64,000 bases of DNA from Ornithodoros turicata (GCF_037126465.1 NC_088203.1:78402168-78466167); one strand, 5' to 3'; positions 34,229 to 45,559 are shown, counted from the stretch's first letter. The notes: generated by a model not told the origin, from the letters alone. Numbers and translations are program-made.

Positions 34229-34375
34229 TGTAGTGCCAGAGGCACAAGGCAGTACACAGAAGTGAGGGAAGACCGGCCAGCCGAACAACAGCCCGAGCTG
34301 GCCGTGCAGTGGTGTGTTATTAACCGCGCGCCTTGATCATTGGTGCGCGGGGATGATGATGGTGATGCCGCTACA
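34229..34375 (-). repeat. LTR 3 of Gypsy element C (minus orientation)
   Basis: This is a 147-base inverted copy of LTR 2, starting TGTAGTGCC and ending GCCGCTACA. With LTR 2 it forms a near-perfect palindrome with 147-base arms and an 18-base centre. The flank beyond it resumes hAT-like sequence. Confidence 0.92.
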
Positions 34376-34584
34376 ATCTAAGACGCACAGCAAACGAGTC
34401 ACCTCGACTCGAGGAGAGCAGCGCGGCAGCCAGCCGTGATTCATACGACTCAAATCACTCAAACTGAATCAAAAGGCGCATACCGATTCAATTGATTCGT
34501 TCGTTTGACTCATTTACAGTGGACTAGAATGAGTGGTGCGCTGAGCGGCCTATCCAAAGAATTGCATGCATGTGCCCACCACTG

Positions 34585-35938
34585 ATCTCTATAGTAATAG
34601 CACGGTGCCTTCCAGCTTGAAAGCTATCAAGGGACCGTGGTAATAGGCTGGATAGCGGACTGAGGGTGCAACCGTACGGTCACCGGCCGCCATCTCGGGA
34701 AGCTCAAAACATTGCCGTCCGCGACTGTTGCTGCATATTCTGCATGCGCCTTTGTGTAGCATTTTTATGGTGGCATGCCCGCCTGCTGTGGTTGTAGGTG
34801 TACTGCCCGTAGTGGCAAGGCACCGGGAACGATATTTCACAAGTAAGTGACTTGGTTTTACAAAGAAATGTGATTTATTAGTCCACGAGCGGGGCGACAA
34901 AACGTTGCTGTTGAAGCTAGAGTCACTAAATAAGCTGAAGCGTATCTTATTTAGTGACTCTAGTTGAAGCATGTGCGCGGCACTTAGTGACCAGTCGCGG
35001 ATCTAGGGGAGGGGGGGTCAAGGGTCCGGACTCCCCTCAATTCCAGGCTTGAACATAGGATTCAGTGGACCAATCCCAGCATGCACGTGGCACTTGTCCA
35101 TAGCGGAACCCCCTCGGGAAAATCCTAGATCCGCCCCTGTTTGTGACTCGTATCTCAAGATCTAAACGTTAAACTTTAAGCAGTACGTTATCTGAATAGA
35201 GTCACTGTGATAGTCCAGACTTCCTGCAGTTCACTGGTATGGTCTCAGCACGCAGCAGGTGTTGAACTGCGCATATCAGGTGTGGGATCTACCGCTGAGT
35301 TTGGCGATCACGGTATCGCCGATTTCTTGCCTGGATCAGACTTTTCATCCCTGCCGCAATTCATGGCATAACTTGCCTTTGCAACTGGATTTGTGATACT
35401 TTGGTGTTGGAGCTCCCACCACAAGACCTTCCTACTTAGCCTTTTTATGACATATTCACTCTACCCCTAGTCATTTTGAACTGTCTTTACCGCCATTTAC
35501 CTTCCTAGTGCACATTTTTCTAGTCGATATATTTTTACCGTCATATAGTCTTTATATCACATACTTAATCTTATCCTAGTCCTTTGGAAGTGCTTTACTG
35601 CCGTTCTACCTTTCATGTCATACCTAAACTTCCTGTGCAAAGCATAATGTTTATGCCTAAGTATATTAAGGTAGTTTCAAAAACAAACGTGCCAAACATT
35701 GCTGAATGCCACGACTCAATTCTAAGAATACTGCTCCCTAGCATTCCAGACCCCCGAGCAGAAAGGAAATGGGAGAAACACGAAAAGCAACACGCGCACA
35801 CGCTGGCAGACCACAAAGGAAACGTAACACAACAAATACAACACCACACAAAACCAGCAAATCACATAATAGAAGTTCAAAGTACAAAATTGGAACGACA
35901 CGCGCTCACACGAGTACAAAATAGACAGGAAATAACAC
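34585..35938. other. Unassigned sequence with two short repeat fragments
   Basis: 34992-35140 starts GCGGATCTAGGGG and ends with the complement TCCTAGATCCGCCCCTG, so it is probably a small TIR element of ~145 bases. A GTGACTCTA/TTTAGTGACTC inverted pair lies at 34918-34965. The remainder has no exon or repeat that I can identify. Confidence 0.4.
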
Positions 35939-36046
35939 ATGCATAATGTAAAACCCCGAGACTAGGGAACACGAAAGGACAGACACAAACACGAAGTCTC
36001 AAAAAGTGTTTCGTGCTCCCTAGTGTCGGGGTTTTACATTATGCAT
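35939..36046. mobile_element. Palindromic element, 108 bp
   Basis: ATGCATAATGTAAAACCCCG at the left end is matched by its complement at the right, and the arms pair for ~38 bases (to ...GAACACGAAA) with few mismatches. The centre reads GACAGACACAAACACGAAG. The cruciform-like structure suggests a MITE. No target duplication was resolved. Confidence 0.85.
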
Positions 36047-36257
36047 CATCTTCACCAGCTCGCTTGCTTCCTAGCCGTTTTTTCAGGAAATAACATGTAC
36101 GTGATGAGATTTTACACAAAAGACGTAAGGAACCCCATCACGAGGGATTTCTGCGGCGACCCGTGGCAAAATTTTAGCGAAGCAGCAAGGGAAGCACTCA
36201 CAAACAGCAAAACATGTCACAGCTTTACATGCATTCCTACAGCGTGCAATCGCTCTT

Positions 36258-36751
36258 TTGAGCACCGCAGTATGGCTGCTGGTAGCTGAGCTGCGATCCC
36301 TGATGCAGAGGCTAACTGCGACTGCCGTAGATGATGCTGCGGTTTCTGACTACGTTGACGTTGATAAGGATGATGACGCGTGTGCAGCTATGACTGATGA
36401 CGATGTGATTGCTGCTGCAGGAAGCAATCCTGCAGATGCATCAACTCCGATGATGTGCAGGAAGACGGTGGCGATGACGCCAGTGAGAAACAAGGCTCCG
36501 ACATTGACACTTTGCGTCCGCACTGTTCGAGCAGCGCAACAGCGTGTCTCAACTCTATGTAATTAGCAAAAGTTTGCAGGAATCGAGTGCTTACACTACT
36601 ATGTAACAGCTGTCATTGTCGAGATTTCTGTGTTTTAATTAAACCTTGCTCTGTAGGACGTTTCTATTCGGTCGTGTCATTTATCTGGATGCCCCGGTAT
36701 CCGGACGATTTCGCCGGGAACGGCACCGTCCGGATAAACGGGGATCGACTG
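36258..36751 (+). pseudogene. Tigger/pogo transposase 3' remnant and right TIR
   Basis: The frame SDYVDVDKDDDACAAMTDDD matches the acidic C-terminal tail of Tigger-type (pogo family, Tc1/mariner superfamily) transposases. After a one-base frame change it continues EDGGDDASEKQGSDIDTLR to a stop at about 36561. The DDE catalytic domain is absent. The segment ends CCGGATAAACGGGGATCGACTG at 36751, followed by TA. That fits a Tigger terminal repeat (CAGTCGA... when reversed) at a TA target site. No left end was found. Confidence 0.7.
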
Positions 36752-38059
36752 TATTACACAAGTACTAGTGCTTGTCCTCGTCGTGTGAGAACCTTGGTGT
36801 GTACTTCAGAGTGATTTGCAATGTAAATTATTTACACACTTCACTGTACTTGCAATATCTGACTACAAGTCTACACTGCTTGTGAGGCATGTTTCTTGAA
36901 TTGATACAAAGGGTTAAACCTGTCAAAACTGTCATTGCGAACACATAGGACTAAAGGTATTACCGTTCAATAATTTGTGACTTCACACTGCAACGTGTCG
37001 TCACCACATATGGTTACGAAAAGCAGGAACCATTGATATTGTTTTGATTGTGTACACAGTTACGTCTTCTCAATAGCAAACCAGCTTTCATGAACATGCA
37101 AAAACAACAATGACAATAACGATGATTCCTACAATGCAAGATATGCCTGGTTTGCATTGTACAGTGGCCTACTTGACACTTATGTTACTCGTATTATCCA
37201 CTATATGAAGTTGATGAGCACAGCATCCTGATCCAGTGCACAGCACATCCTGGTATCTGCCTTCGGTTTCTTATGCCAAAGTAACCATAAATCCAGCTTG
37301 TGCAGGAGCAATACGGAGGCGCCCGTGTGGAAGAATAATAAAGAAGAAAAGTATTTATTTCTTTGACTAAGAGCAGCAAACCTTTAGTAAAGCGTTATCC
37401 ATGTGCTCGAAATCAAATTGGAATGAAATTACGAGATTTACGACGTGTGAGAAGTTTTTTTTGACACTGCACCTGTTGTCATGTGGCTCGAGATAACGCA
37501 TGCGGCGGCCATCGCGGCAAAAGATGGGTGCGTAAACCAGCCAGCTCCCTCCGCAGACAAACGTCATTCAAGAGCAGGTGATGGCGATGCAACTGTCCCT
37601 GCGCTTTCAGAGATAACCGACACCCGGTGTTCATGAGGCTCCACTGGAATACTACGAGTGCAGGGGCGTCTGTCGTTCCAAGTGGACAAATGTCAAAATG
37701 CCCGACAGTGCACAATCACCATGAGCGATCGGATATGATAGGCTTACCTGAAAGTGTCGTCGCCGTCGGACTGTTTCTTTTCACTGCCTGGACCTTCACC
37801 TGCGGCAGGATCAAGTGGCAGATAGTCTGTGTCGTAAGGGTCGTCATCTAGCACAATTTCTTCGACGCTGTAATCCCCAGAATCGCTTGAAAGCGACGCG
37901 ACGTCACTTTCGTATTACGGCGATTCCGTCATGACGCTGGCCGTCTGCTCGCCGCCACGCATTTCAGATGCTCGGCGACTCCACCGATCAGCTGTGCGGG
38001 AAGGCGCGCTCTCATTGGCCCCGTTGGGCGTGACGTTCTCAAGACTTTGTGGAGAGCTG
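36752..38059. other. Unassigned sequence, no gene seen
   Basis: There is no recognisable exon. A small TTGACTAAGAG/ATAATAAAGAAG AT-rich patch near 37330 has no partner. An upstream part of the following transposase-like gene may be hidden here but lacks identifiable motifs. Confidence 0.3.
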
Positions 38060-38927
38060 GTGCAGAGGGACTACCTTGTCCGTCGTCTGCTCTTTCGATG
38101 TATTTCATTAGGTTGCTCAGCATATACGCAACGTATCCACTTGGGGTTTTCGCTACCCTTATCAGAGACCACCGAGAAATATTGTGGTACTGAAGTTTCG
38201 GAATTTTATCCGAACCTTCTGCATGTTACGTGCCTTGCTCATGGACAAAATCGTGTCGCGGAAGAGGTACGAAATTTGTACCTACTGGTCAACGGCATTA
38301 TACCTGCCATAACGGACGTCTTCTTGAAAGCAGCAGCACAAAGAGCAATATACAGGGAAGATATGCCCAATGTTCCTTCGCTACCAGAGCCCATAGGTAC
38401 TCGATGGGGGACCTGGCTCGAAGCAGTGGAGTTCTACGGTGCCCACTTAGACGACGGCATAGCACTGGTCGTGAGCATGTTTGATCTCGAGTAAAGTGTG
38501 GCTGTGGCGGCAGCGCAAACAGTGCTGAAGGACCGAAAGCTGGCTACGGACGGTCCAGGTATAGTGACAACGTACTTCGCCTTTCTTGCTCCTCCATTCG
38601 AAAGCTGGAGACGCGTGCACTGACTGAATCCCTTGATGCAGTTAATAGTGCACGCGATGAAGTTGCGCGGGTTCCCCCATCCGTCGGTAAGAAGATCAAG
38701 AAGAAAATGTGCTACGTTCTCAAGGAGAACACGGTCTTCGACGCTTTCCTGGTTTCCGTGCCGGGAACAAACCTACCGGACTGTATACCACCGCCCCTCG
38801 TCACCGCTTAAAGTACGCTCCACTGACGACATGTGACGTTGAGTGCTCATGTTTGAACTACAAGAAAACCCTGAGTGACAGGCAACACACTTCACCTCTG
38901 AGAACAGTGAGCGCTATATCGTCTTGA
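38060..38927 (+). pseudogene. CGGBP1/hAT-transposase-like C-terminal region, decayed
   Basis: The first open segment carries YPNLLHVTCLAHGQNRVAEE, then PEPIGTRWGTWLEAVEFY, as found in the catalytic region of the hAT-type transposases linked to CGGBP1-like zinc fingers. It stops at TAA 38492-38494. Sequence continues in another frame with KLETRALTESLDAVNSARDE and KKMCYVLKENTVFDAF. A third frame has KYAPLTTCDVE...LSDRQ, the remains of the C-terminal hAT dimerisation motif. At least one stop and two frameshifts make it a pseudogene. An N-terminal exon of the same protein type lies at 27686 on the same strand. Confidence 0.7.
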
Positions 38928-39390
38928 GCAGTTTCCTTAACACCAGTGCGACATGACTGACCATTATAGATGAACGCAAGTTTTGAGTGCCACTATTCAG
39001 TTAACCGACGAATCAGTATCGGTGTGTCTGTATATATGCCAGTACAAGGCGAATAAATCGATATAATTCAGTTCCTCTACCCAGCTACGTATAGGATCTT
39101 CTCTCTTGTTATGTCAGCGCCTGGCACGAAAGGCGATGCTGTTTTGCATAGTTGTATGTTATTACCCCTTTTAATACGCCCTAAATTTGTAATACATGCT
39201 TTTTGGTGGTTTTTTGATGCATAGGGTACGCAAGACATAGTGCACATCTTTAGAACTTTTAGTTCATATTTGCATGCATATTTCCGGTGTTGTTAGTGCA
39301 TATTTATCCGCGCTCTAAATTCATTATCCTAATTCACTGTCCTATACGGCTATATCACAACTACCAAAACACTATGTTAATATGCGGAGA
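38928..39390. other. Unassigned sequence
   Basis: This AT-rich stretch has no motif-bearing frame. An AATAAA near 39052 could have served the pseudogene upstream, but that is speculative. Confidence 0.3.
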
Positions 39391-40250
39391 ATAAAATGAA
39401 AACTGGCAATCATTATTCTATATCGAAGGACACGACTTTAATTATCTTAATCAATACGATGACAATCAAAATTACAATTTTTATTATAACACGTCTGACC
39501 TTCCTGTATGTGACCGCCATCATTACGACAGAAATCACAGCACTGACAATTTCCCCAGCCAACACAAGCAAAGAGTAGACATTATCTTAATTCAACCAAT
39601 ATGCTACAGATACATGTAGCAATATGCAAACTAATTATGTTATAATTGGAATCATAGCGACCAATATCAAAGCTATCATGATATCAAACAGTCGATGCCC
39701 CAATACACACCGACAATTTCCACAGCCTAGACATGCAAAGAATAGACATTACCCTAATTATTCAATATGTCGCAAATAGATGTAAGAAGATAATTATTAT
39801 CTGCTTGAATTATTCGAATCTATCATCTGAAGAGCAGAACAGAGGAACACGTGAACAAAGCACAACAAGCAATCTATCAAAACGAGCACTAGCCGGCACT
39901 AATAGAGAGCAATATCAAAGCACCACTAGATGAATAGAATGATAGCAATAGCTAACAATAGTCAATGATATCAGAGGGAAGAGCGAACGAGATTGGAACC
40001 GGTTTCTCCATCTTTCATACATTAATTTCCTCAAAACGACCGGGAAGTCTCTCTCCCTCCACTCCCAACCGACACTTCCTTCATTAGACACTCTACATTA
40101 TCATAATTCAACCAACATGCAAACAACAGATACATATGTAAGGAAACAATCATATTATTTGAAATCTATCAGTTCAAGCACCGAAATATTTACACTGTCA
40201 GAGGAATGGAGGGACAAAGCACACAAACCAACATAACGTTAATTAAAACT
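39391..40250. repeat. AT-rich degenerate tandem repeats
   Basis: The phrase GACAATTTCC(C/A)CAGCC, then CAAAGA(G/A)TAGACATTA and AATTCAACCAA(T/C)ATGC-like words, recurs near 39545 and 39710, with a partial third copy near 40085. The units are diverged and have no coding potential. Confidence 0.55.
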
Positions 40251-41205
40251 AGTGATAGTCAATGCTTTTAATGCGGAATACAAATTTTAAGAAGAGACAC
40301 TTCTAAGCATATCATCCTCGCGACCTAAGCTAGGCGAACAGTTAGGAACATGAACTACAATATCAGGCCAATTTTCATTCCAACTAACAGATGCTACAGA
40401 GCTTACTTTTTATGAATTCATTGGAGGCACACAATCCAAAGTAACACACAGAAAATATACACTGTAGAATGGCAAACGAGCCGAGGCGAGCTTCACGTAG
40501 GGACAAGCACATCTCATTTCCCGCTCTTTCATATACTGTTCATACCTTTTCCCACTTCCCTTGAAACGAGCGGTGGAGGGGTGGAAACATCCCCAACCGA
40601 TGCTTTCCCCAAGGCTGAAATCTCTACTGAGTGTCATGGAACGAATGAAGTGGCTTCATAAATGCCTAAACTTGATATTACATGGAAGCGATATTTTTTA
40701 TTATGGTAGAAGTGCATTGAGAACGTGTCGTGTTGTCTTTTTTCTGTTCCGTGTCTCTGGTTTATCGTCGTTTTTATTTTTTTATTATCCTAATTACTGT
40801 AGCGATGGCAAGTAGTTAACTACATGTAGTGAACCTAGTAGTTAAACTACTGCATGGTAGATAAAAGTAGTTAGAAACTATGGCTGGGAATGTAATGATA
40901 ACTGGTACTCAAACTACATTTTTATGTAGTTAACTACAGTACTTAGGTTACGGTGCGCTAAAACTACTTCGCATTCTCTGACTTTGTGTCCAATCTACTT
41001 CGCAGCTCGTTCTGGGATTGTGAAAACGTAAAAACGATACATGGCGTGCTGACATAATTATGGCCATCAAGGTACACGGGAAATAAGAGCAAAAGGGCCT
41101 GAGTCCCTTTTTCTCTCAGCGGTGTCGCCCGGTATAGTATTCAGGCAACAGGCATGCTCCGACGATGCTCCCTAACGACGGACAGACGAGAGGAAGACAG
41201 GCGCT
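40251..41205. other. Unassigned; TAGTTAACTAC-rich patch
   Basis: About 40800-40990 repeats GTAGTTAACTAC-like words, as in the ends of some hAT non-autonomous elements. I could not pair left and right termini. No gene is seen. Confidence 0.4.
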
Positions 41206-41210
41206 AACGC

Positions 41211-41382
41211 GACTTTGAAATGTCCCGTTGTACTAGAAATGTATTTTAGCAAAGAAGACGTTTGGGCTTGTTGGCACTCCATAACTAGACTGTTAATTAA
41301 AGCAGTCAAGTGGGACGACTTTGAAATAGTCCGTTGTACTGGAAATGTATTTTAGCTTGTTGGTACTCCATAACTAGACTCC
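41211..41382. repeat. Tandem duplication, ~106-bp period
   Basis: GACTTTGAAAT(G/A)... then GAAATGTATTTTAGC and CTCCATAACTAGACT occur at 41211 and again at 41317. The second unit is shorter by an internal deletion. Confidence 0.8.
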
Positions 41383-41509
41383 ATAGATTTCCGATATATA
41401 ACCCGGTTTTCGTTCTTTGGCTACGTTGCAGCGCTTTCTTGTAGTGCGCGCTCAACGCGTTGACGGCGTTTTAGCAGCTGAAAACGTCTACGTGAGCCGT
41501 ACGTCGCTT

Positions 41510-42400
41510 CACAGTAAACTTTTTAACACCTTTTTGGTGTAAATGGCTTGTCTCATGGCGCACACCCTTTTGATGTTGCCTTTGCACCCGAATCCAGAGT
41601 GTTTTCTAAAACACCCTTTAATTAGGTGTATTCCTCCCTTAAGGGGCGTTTCAGAACGAAAACACCATTAAAAGGGGAGTATTCTATTGAAAACACCTTC
41701 TAGGATGGAGTTGTTTTCTGACAAATACTGCCTCTCAAATAGCTAGTGTAATACAAGCTCCCGCGGCAGCATGCCGAGATATACATACAGTTCGACGTTC
41801 TCTTGCTTCTATATTGCAAGCACCACCCGGAACACGGCAGACTTCTAGCCGTGGTTGCATCGTACAACCTAAACCGGAGTGCAGTGCGTCACAGGCACGC
41901 CTGGTTAGCCTGGTAACACTGTGTGACCAGCGTGTGCCGAAATACAATTTGTTGGGGCACGCTCGCTAAGGGTAGCGGGGCGGAAGCAGTTTGTCACGGT
42001 GACGAAAATGCGTCTTTTCAACTAACACGTATACGCCTGCAACGAGTAAAAGATACCAGCCAAATCCCTAACATTCTTCCCTGTCAAATACCATGTTTTT
42101 AACTGAGGTTATCGTCTATAATGTGATTACTTGCTGACCGGAGCTCTGAAACCAGTATAATTTTTCTTTCGCGAATTAAAAACCCCCTTTGACACCACAT
42201 TCGCAGTTCAAATGGGGTGTAAAAAGTGTATTGGACGTAAAACACCTCTTTCGGTGTTTTTTCAAAATATGGTGTATGTGGATATTACACCTTTAGTTAA
42301 TGCTCTTGCACCCTTTACTTCGGTCAGCGGGATAGAAAAGGGTGTTTTTATAATAATACACCTGCTTTGAGCGAATAAAGGTGTGAGATGATTTACTGTG
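41510..42400. mobile_element. MITE family M, copy 1 (891 bp)
   Basis: The ends CACAGTAAA and TTTACTGTG form short inverted termini. The interior is rich in ACACC/GGTGT words that give many small hairpins. The full length matches 47562-48511, including CTCCCGCGGCAGCATGCCGA and ATCCCTAACATTCTTCCCTG. There is no transposase, and no target duplication was resolved for this copy. Confidence 0.8.
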
Positions 42401-42980
42401 TTCGTGCACTCTTGTAACTCACGGACGACCACGCACCGAGGAGTTTGCTATTCCCCAACGTGCACCCACTGCGGGCAGACTGAAACAGTGGACAACTTCC
42501 TCTTACACTGTCGCATTTTTAATCGCGTCCGTCAAAGCTGTCTAGTCGTACCTCTCTCCATGATGTGTGTTCCTTTTACGCGAACTTCTCTTTTATCATT
42601 TGGGGCTGTCCACACGGGAAGGTGGAACCGTCCGTGGCATCTTGTATCGCATCATATGTCCATCGCTCTCAACGTTTCTATGTAGCATAGTACATGTACA
42701 TAGCTCATGCACTTCCTTTTTTCCTTTTTTTTTCTAATTTTCGCTGTGACCTTTTCTTTCCTTTTTTGTTTTGTATTCCTTAGGCTAGAGAGACTAGAGC
42801 CTCTAATGCCTTTTAGACTATAGAAAGACTAAGTCTCTAGAGTGTTTTCAACTCAAATTCATCATCCTCATCAATCATAGCTTGTAACCATTTAGCTTAG
42901 CCTTGGCCAATCTCCCTTGGTAGATAACGGCCAGCATCTGAGGTCGAAGAAGAGGAAGAAGAACTAGTCCTCGTCCAGGC
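42401..42980 (+). pseudogene. LINE 3' fragment: zinc-knuckle end of RT ORF, UTR and GAA tail
   Basis: The frame at 42401-42684 contains CTHCGQTETVDNFLLHC, a Cys-x2-Cys...His...Cys cluster typical of the C-terminus of non-LTR retrotransposon reverse-transcriptase ORFs. A stop follows at 42682-42684, then ~290 bases of UTR ending in CCAATCTCCCTTGGTAGATA and a GAAGAAG-rich tail. Upstream parts are absent, and the fragment abuts the MITE at 42400. The clade cannot be fixed from this piece. Confidence 0.7.
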
Positions 42981-43168
42981 AAGGTCGGTATCTGATCGTA
43001 CCTGATATCTAAGGTCGCTGCACGCGTTACATCATGACTAGCCCTGGCCAATCGCCCTCAGTGGCTAACGGCCATTGCCCTGAGGTAGAAGAAGAAGAAG
43101 AAGAAGGTCGAGAACATTAGCTCAGTGGCTAACGGCCATTGCCCCTGAGGTAGAAGAAGAAGAAGAAG
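42981..43168 (+). repeat. Two further LINE-tail copies with (GAA)n microsatellite
   Basis: CAGTGGCTAACGGCCATTGC followed by CCTGAGGTAGAAGAAGAAG appears near 43060 and again near 43121, matching the tail at 42905-42970. They look like serial truncated insertions or expansions of the same LINE end. Confidence 0.7.
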
Positions 43169-44155
43169 CTTGTTTTGTTCTACTCAACATAAGACTTTTC
43201 ATAGACGTTTCAGCACCCCTCTCCATGAAGGAGATTTCATCCGCATCGAAGGTAAGTTAAAACTGTTGCCAATCCGTCACTTTTCAGGAGAAGTGAAATT
43301 CTCGCGTGCAGTGTATTCTGTAATGACAGGATGGATGGAATGGATGCAGGTTTGCCCCCGAATTCATAGATGTGAAGTGATCTTGACTTGACTTACAGCT
43401 GCCTTGAAAGAGTGTCAATGCACTTCAGAAACCCTCCTCGGCTTCAAGCGTTGTTACGCAGCGAGCTCGACTTGACACGAGTTTACACACAATTTGTTTA
43501 CAAGTGTTAGTACCAGACGACAGGTGTAACACATGTTGTGAGTCCTGACGCTAAGAAGTGTCGCGTTTTCGTAATGCAAATCAAATTTTAGGGAGTTTTA
43601 GTTGGCCACTTCCGCTCATCCGATAACTTTCCGACTCAGCTTTCCGCAAAGTGCGCATGCGTATACTGAGTCGGAGATCTCTATCGGCTGCGGAAAATAT
43701 CGGAATCCCACTCATTCCGAATTTATCGGACTTCTTTCGTGTGAGCTTTCGTGCTCCAACTCAGCTGGAGCATGCGCAGAGCGTTCACTTACAAACAAGA
43801 TAGCTGACAACAACAAAAAGAATATCGTTCGCTCGCGGCGTGAGCTGCGAAATCATGGCTGAGCGACAACCACGGATACAGTAGCGAATGTTCTGAAGAA
43901 AGGACAGTGGACTGTTGACGAGGCGTAGTGTGCGGACTTCGCAGCTTGTGTGACTTCCCCCGTCTGGACGCCTAAGCCTAAGTGAAGATGTGCATTGTTT
44001 CGCGGACTATTTTTGACCAAAAGCTGTTGCCGGCGCATAAATGCGCAGAGAAACATTTAGCAACCACAACCATGCATTGATACAAATGCTTGTAACACGC
44101 GTTTCATGCGCATGATGTAACTGGATACTAGTAAACGCAGTTAAGATTTGTGCGA
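43169..44155. other. Unassigned sequence
   Basis: I see no domain. A GGGAGTTTTAGTTGGCCACT-like word at 43591 resembles a transposon terminus, but no mate was found. Scattered GAGTCGGA/TCCGACTC words suggest local inverted repetition near 43640-43680. Confidence 0.3.
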
Positions 44156-44557
44156 TCAGATGGCGTCCCGCTTGATTTTCCGTATCGGTGGGTCGTTCTC
44201 GGTGACTTTTCGTCTGCAAACTAAAACTGCAGACAAGCGCTTTACGAATAATTCCCACCGACTCTTGAGTGGTATCTGTTTTTCGGAGATCGTATCGATC
44301 GGCGTGTTATCGTAGTGGGAATTAAAACTCTCTACTAAGTGCAAAATTGTACGAAAATCTCGCTCCCAGACGCAGTTAAACTTTGCAGGCAGCAACATGA
44401 CGACGAAGTAATCAGCGGGAGGGTTCATGAAACATTCAAACCGTCTTGATCGAAGACGGGCCTTGACGCAGGCTTGCACAAGTCCAGATGCGGCTTCAAG
44501 TCGAGTCACATCTGTGAATTCGGGGGTTAGATTCGAGACTGTGTCCTCTTCTATCAT
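44156..44557 (-). other. Open frame of unknown function
   Basis: This 133-codon ATG-started frame on the minus strand contains LVQACVKARLRSRRFECFMN and PADYFVVMLLPAKFNCVWER-like sequence. The composition looks protein-like, but I recognise no family, signal peptide or membrane segment. It could be a piece of an unknown transposon ORF or chance. Confidence 0.25.
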
Positions 44558-44972
44558 GCAGACAAGTGAGCTTAATAATGAAACTGACCAACTTCGAGAG
44601 ATATACCGGGTGTTTCACGAAGGTCCCCCGGTTGAATAATTCGCAAAGTGGTGGCGGTACCGAAGAAGTTTCGTTTTGGTAAAGATCCTTGGGACATCGG
44701 CCAATAACTCAGTAGTGAGCGGCTCATTTGCACGCCTTCAGTTGTACTTCGGACGCTCTAGGAACCGCTATTTTATGTACGCGACCTTCAGCGAAAAATA
44801 TTCCAGAAAAAAAAACAACACTTCAACAATTAGTGATTTTTTTTAGTAATGAATTGGTTTCGGCTTGCAAATTTCCTGCGCGGAGTAGCGCAACAATGCG
44901 CTCTTTCTCTCAACTATCCGACACTAGATTACGTTTTCATCCGCTCGGTTCGCACGCGGGAGTGCCGGAAGA
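44558..44972. other. Repeat-like sequence, no gene
   Basis: ACCGGGTGTTTCACGAAGG at 44605 is a transposon-end-like motif of a type common in arthropod non-autonomous elements. No partner end was found, and no exon is seen. Confidence 0.35.
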
Positions 44973-44975
44973 TAA

Positions 44976-45505
44976 GGTTGCGTTCAAACGGGGCAACTTT
45001 TTCCAACAACTCGAAGCAACTCGAACCAGCGTCCCAACGTCTTATGAGCAACTTCGAGACCGCATTCACAGGTAGGAACTCGGTAGCTCCAACTACAAAC
45101 AATCTTACGGCAATCTGAGAATGTGGGTTCGAATCCAACTGATGGTGTCTTTTCTTTAGCTACAGTTTATCAAGCCTTAGTCAGGTGCGCAAAAAGAACA
45201 TCATTATTTTCTAAAAATGGCCATTGATGTGTTTGTGTGGCGTTAGTAAGAAAAAAAAGTCAGCTATTTCTCAGCTGCACCTGCAGGATTTGAACCCATG
45301 AACCCACGAACAAAATCACCTCACGCCATGGGGAGTCACGTGGCAATGCTCCCCTCGCTGATTAGCCGGTGCACGAGCAACTTCTCAAGATTTCGGTCTA
45401 TTCCGAGCAACTCGAATTGTTGGAGGTTGCCGGTGTCGGCCGACTGCCAGCAACTCTAAAATTGCACATAGTTGCTGGTAAACGTTGCCCAGTTTGAACG
45501 CTGCC
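44976..45505. mobile_element. PIF/Harbinger-like MITE with TAA target duplication
   Basis: GGTTGCGTTCAAACGGGGCA at the left pairs with the right end, whose complement reads GGCAGCGTTCAAACTGGGCA. TAA lies immediately outside both ends (44973-44975 and 45506-45508), as expected for PIF/Harbinger elements, which duplicate 3-base T-A-rich targets and have G-rich termini. The element contains two tRNA B-box-like words, GGGTTCGAATCC near 45124 and its inverted relative near 45288, so SINE fragments may have landed inside. No transposase is seen. Confidence 0.75.
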
Positions 45506-45559
45506 TAAGGAACAGCCACGAGTCAACTTTCGCCGTCCTGCGTATTCTTTACCTGGCTG

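Larger units (their letters stand above)
28694..34584. mobile_element. hAT-like element ends flanking an inserted Gypsy composite
   Basis: TAGTGATGGGCAAA at 28694 and the inverted TGTGCCCACCACTG ending at 34584 look like hAT-type terminal repeats. Inside each end are clusters of GATTCR/GATTCGTTC motifs in mirrored orientation (28720-28790 and 34430-34520). No hAT transposase is seen. The interior from 29807 to 34375 is a rearranged Gypsy element that probably landed here. The bases flanking the outer ends do not form an 8-base duplication, so the pairing of the two ends is an inference. Confidence 0.45.

Noticed and set aside
29807..34375. Interpretation as two normal nested Gypsy insertions
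   Set aside because: Neither orientation has its own 5' LTR, primer site and gag in proper order, and the LTR-PBS-inverted LTR junction is not explained by simple nesting.
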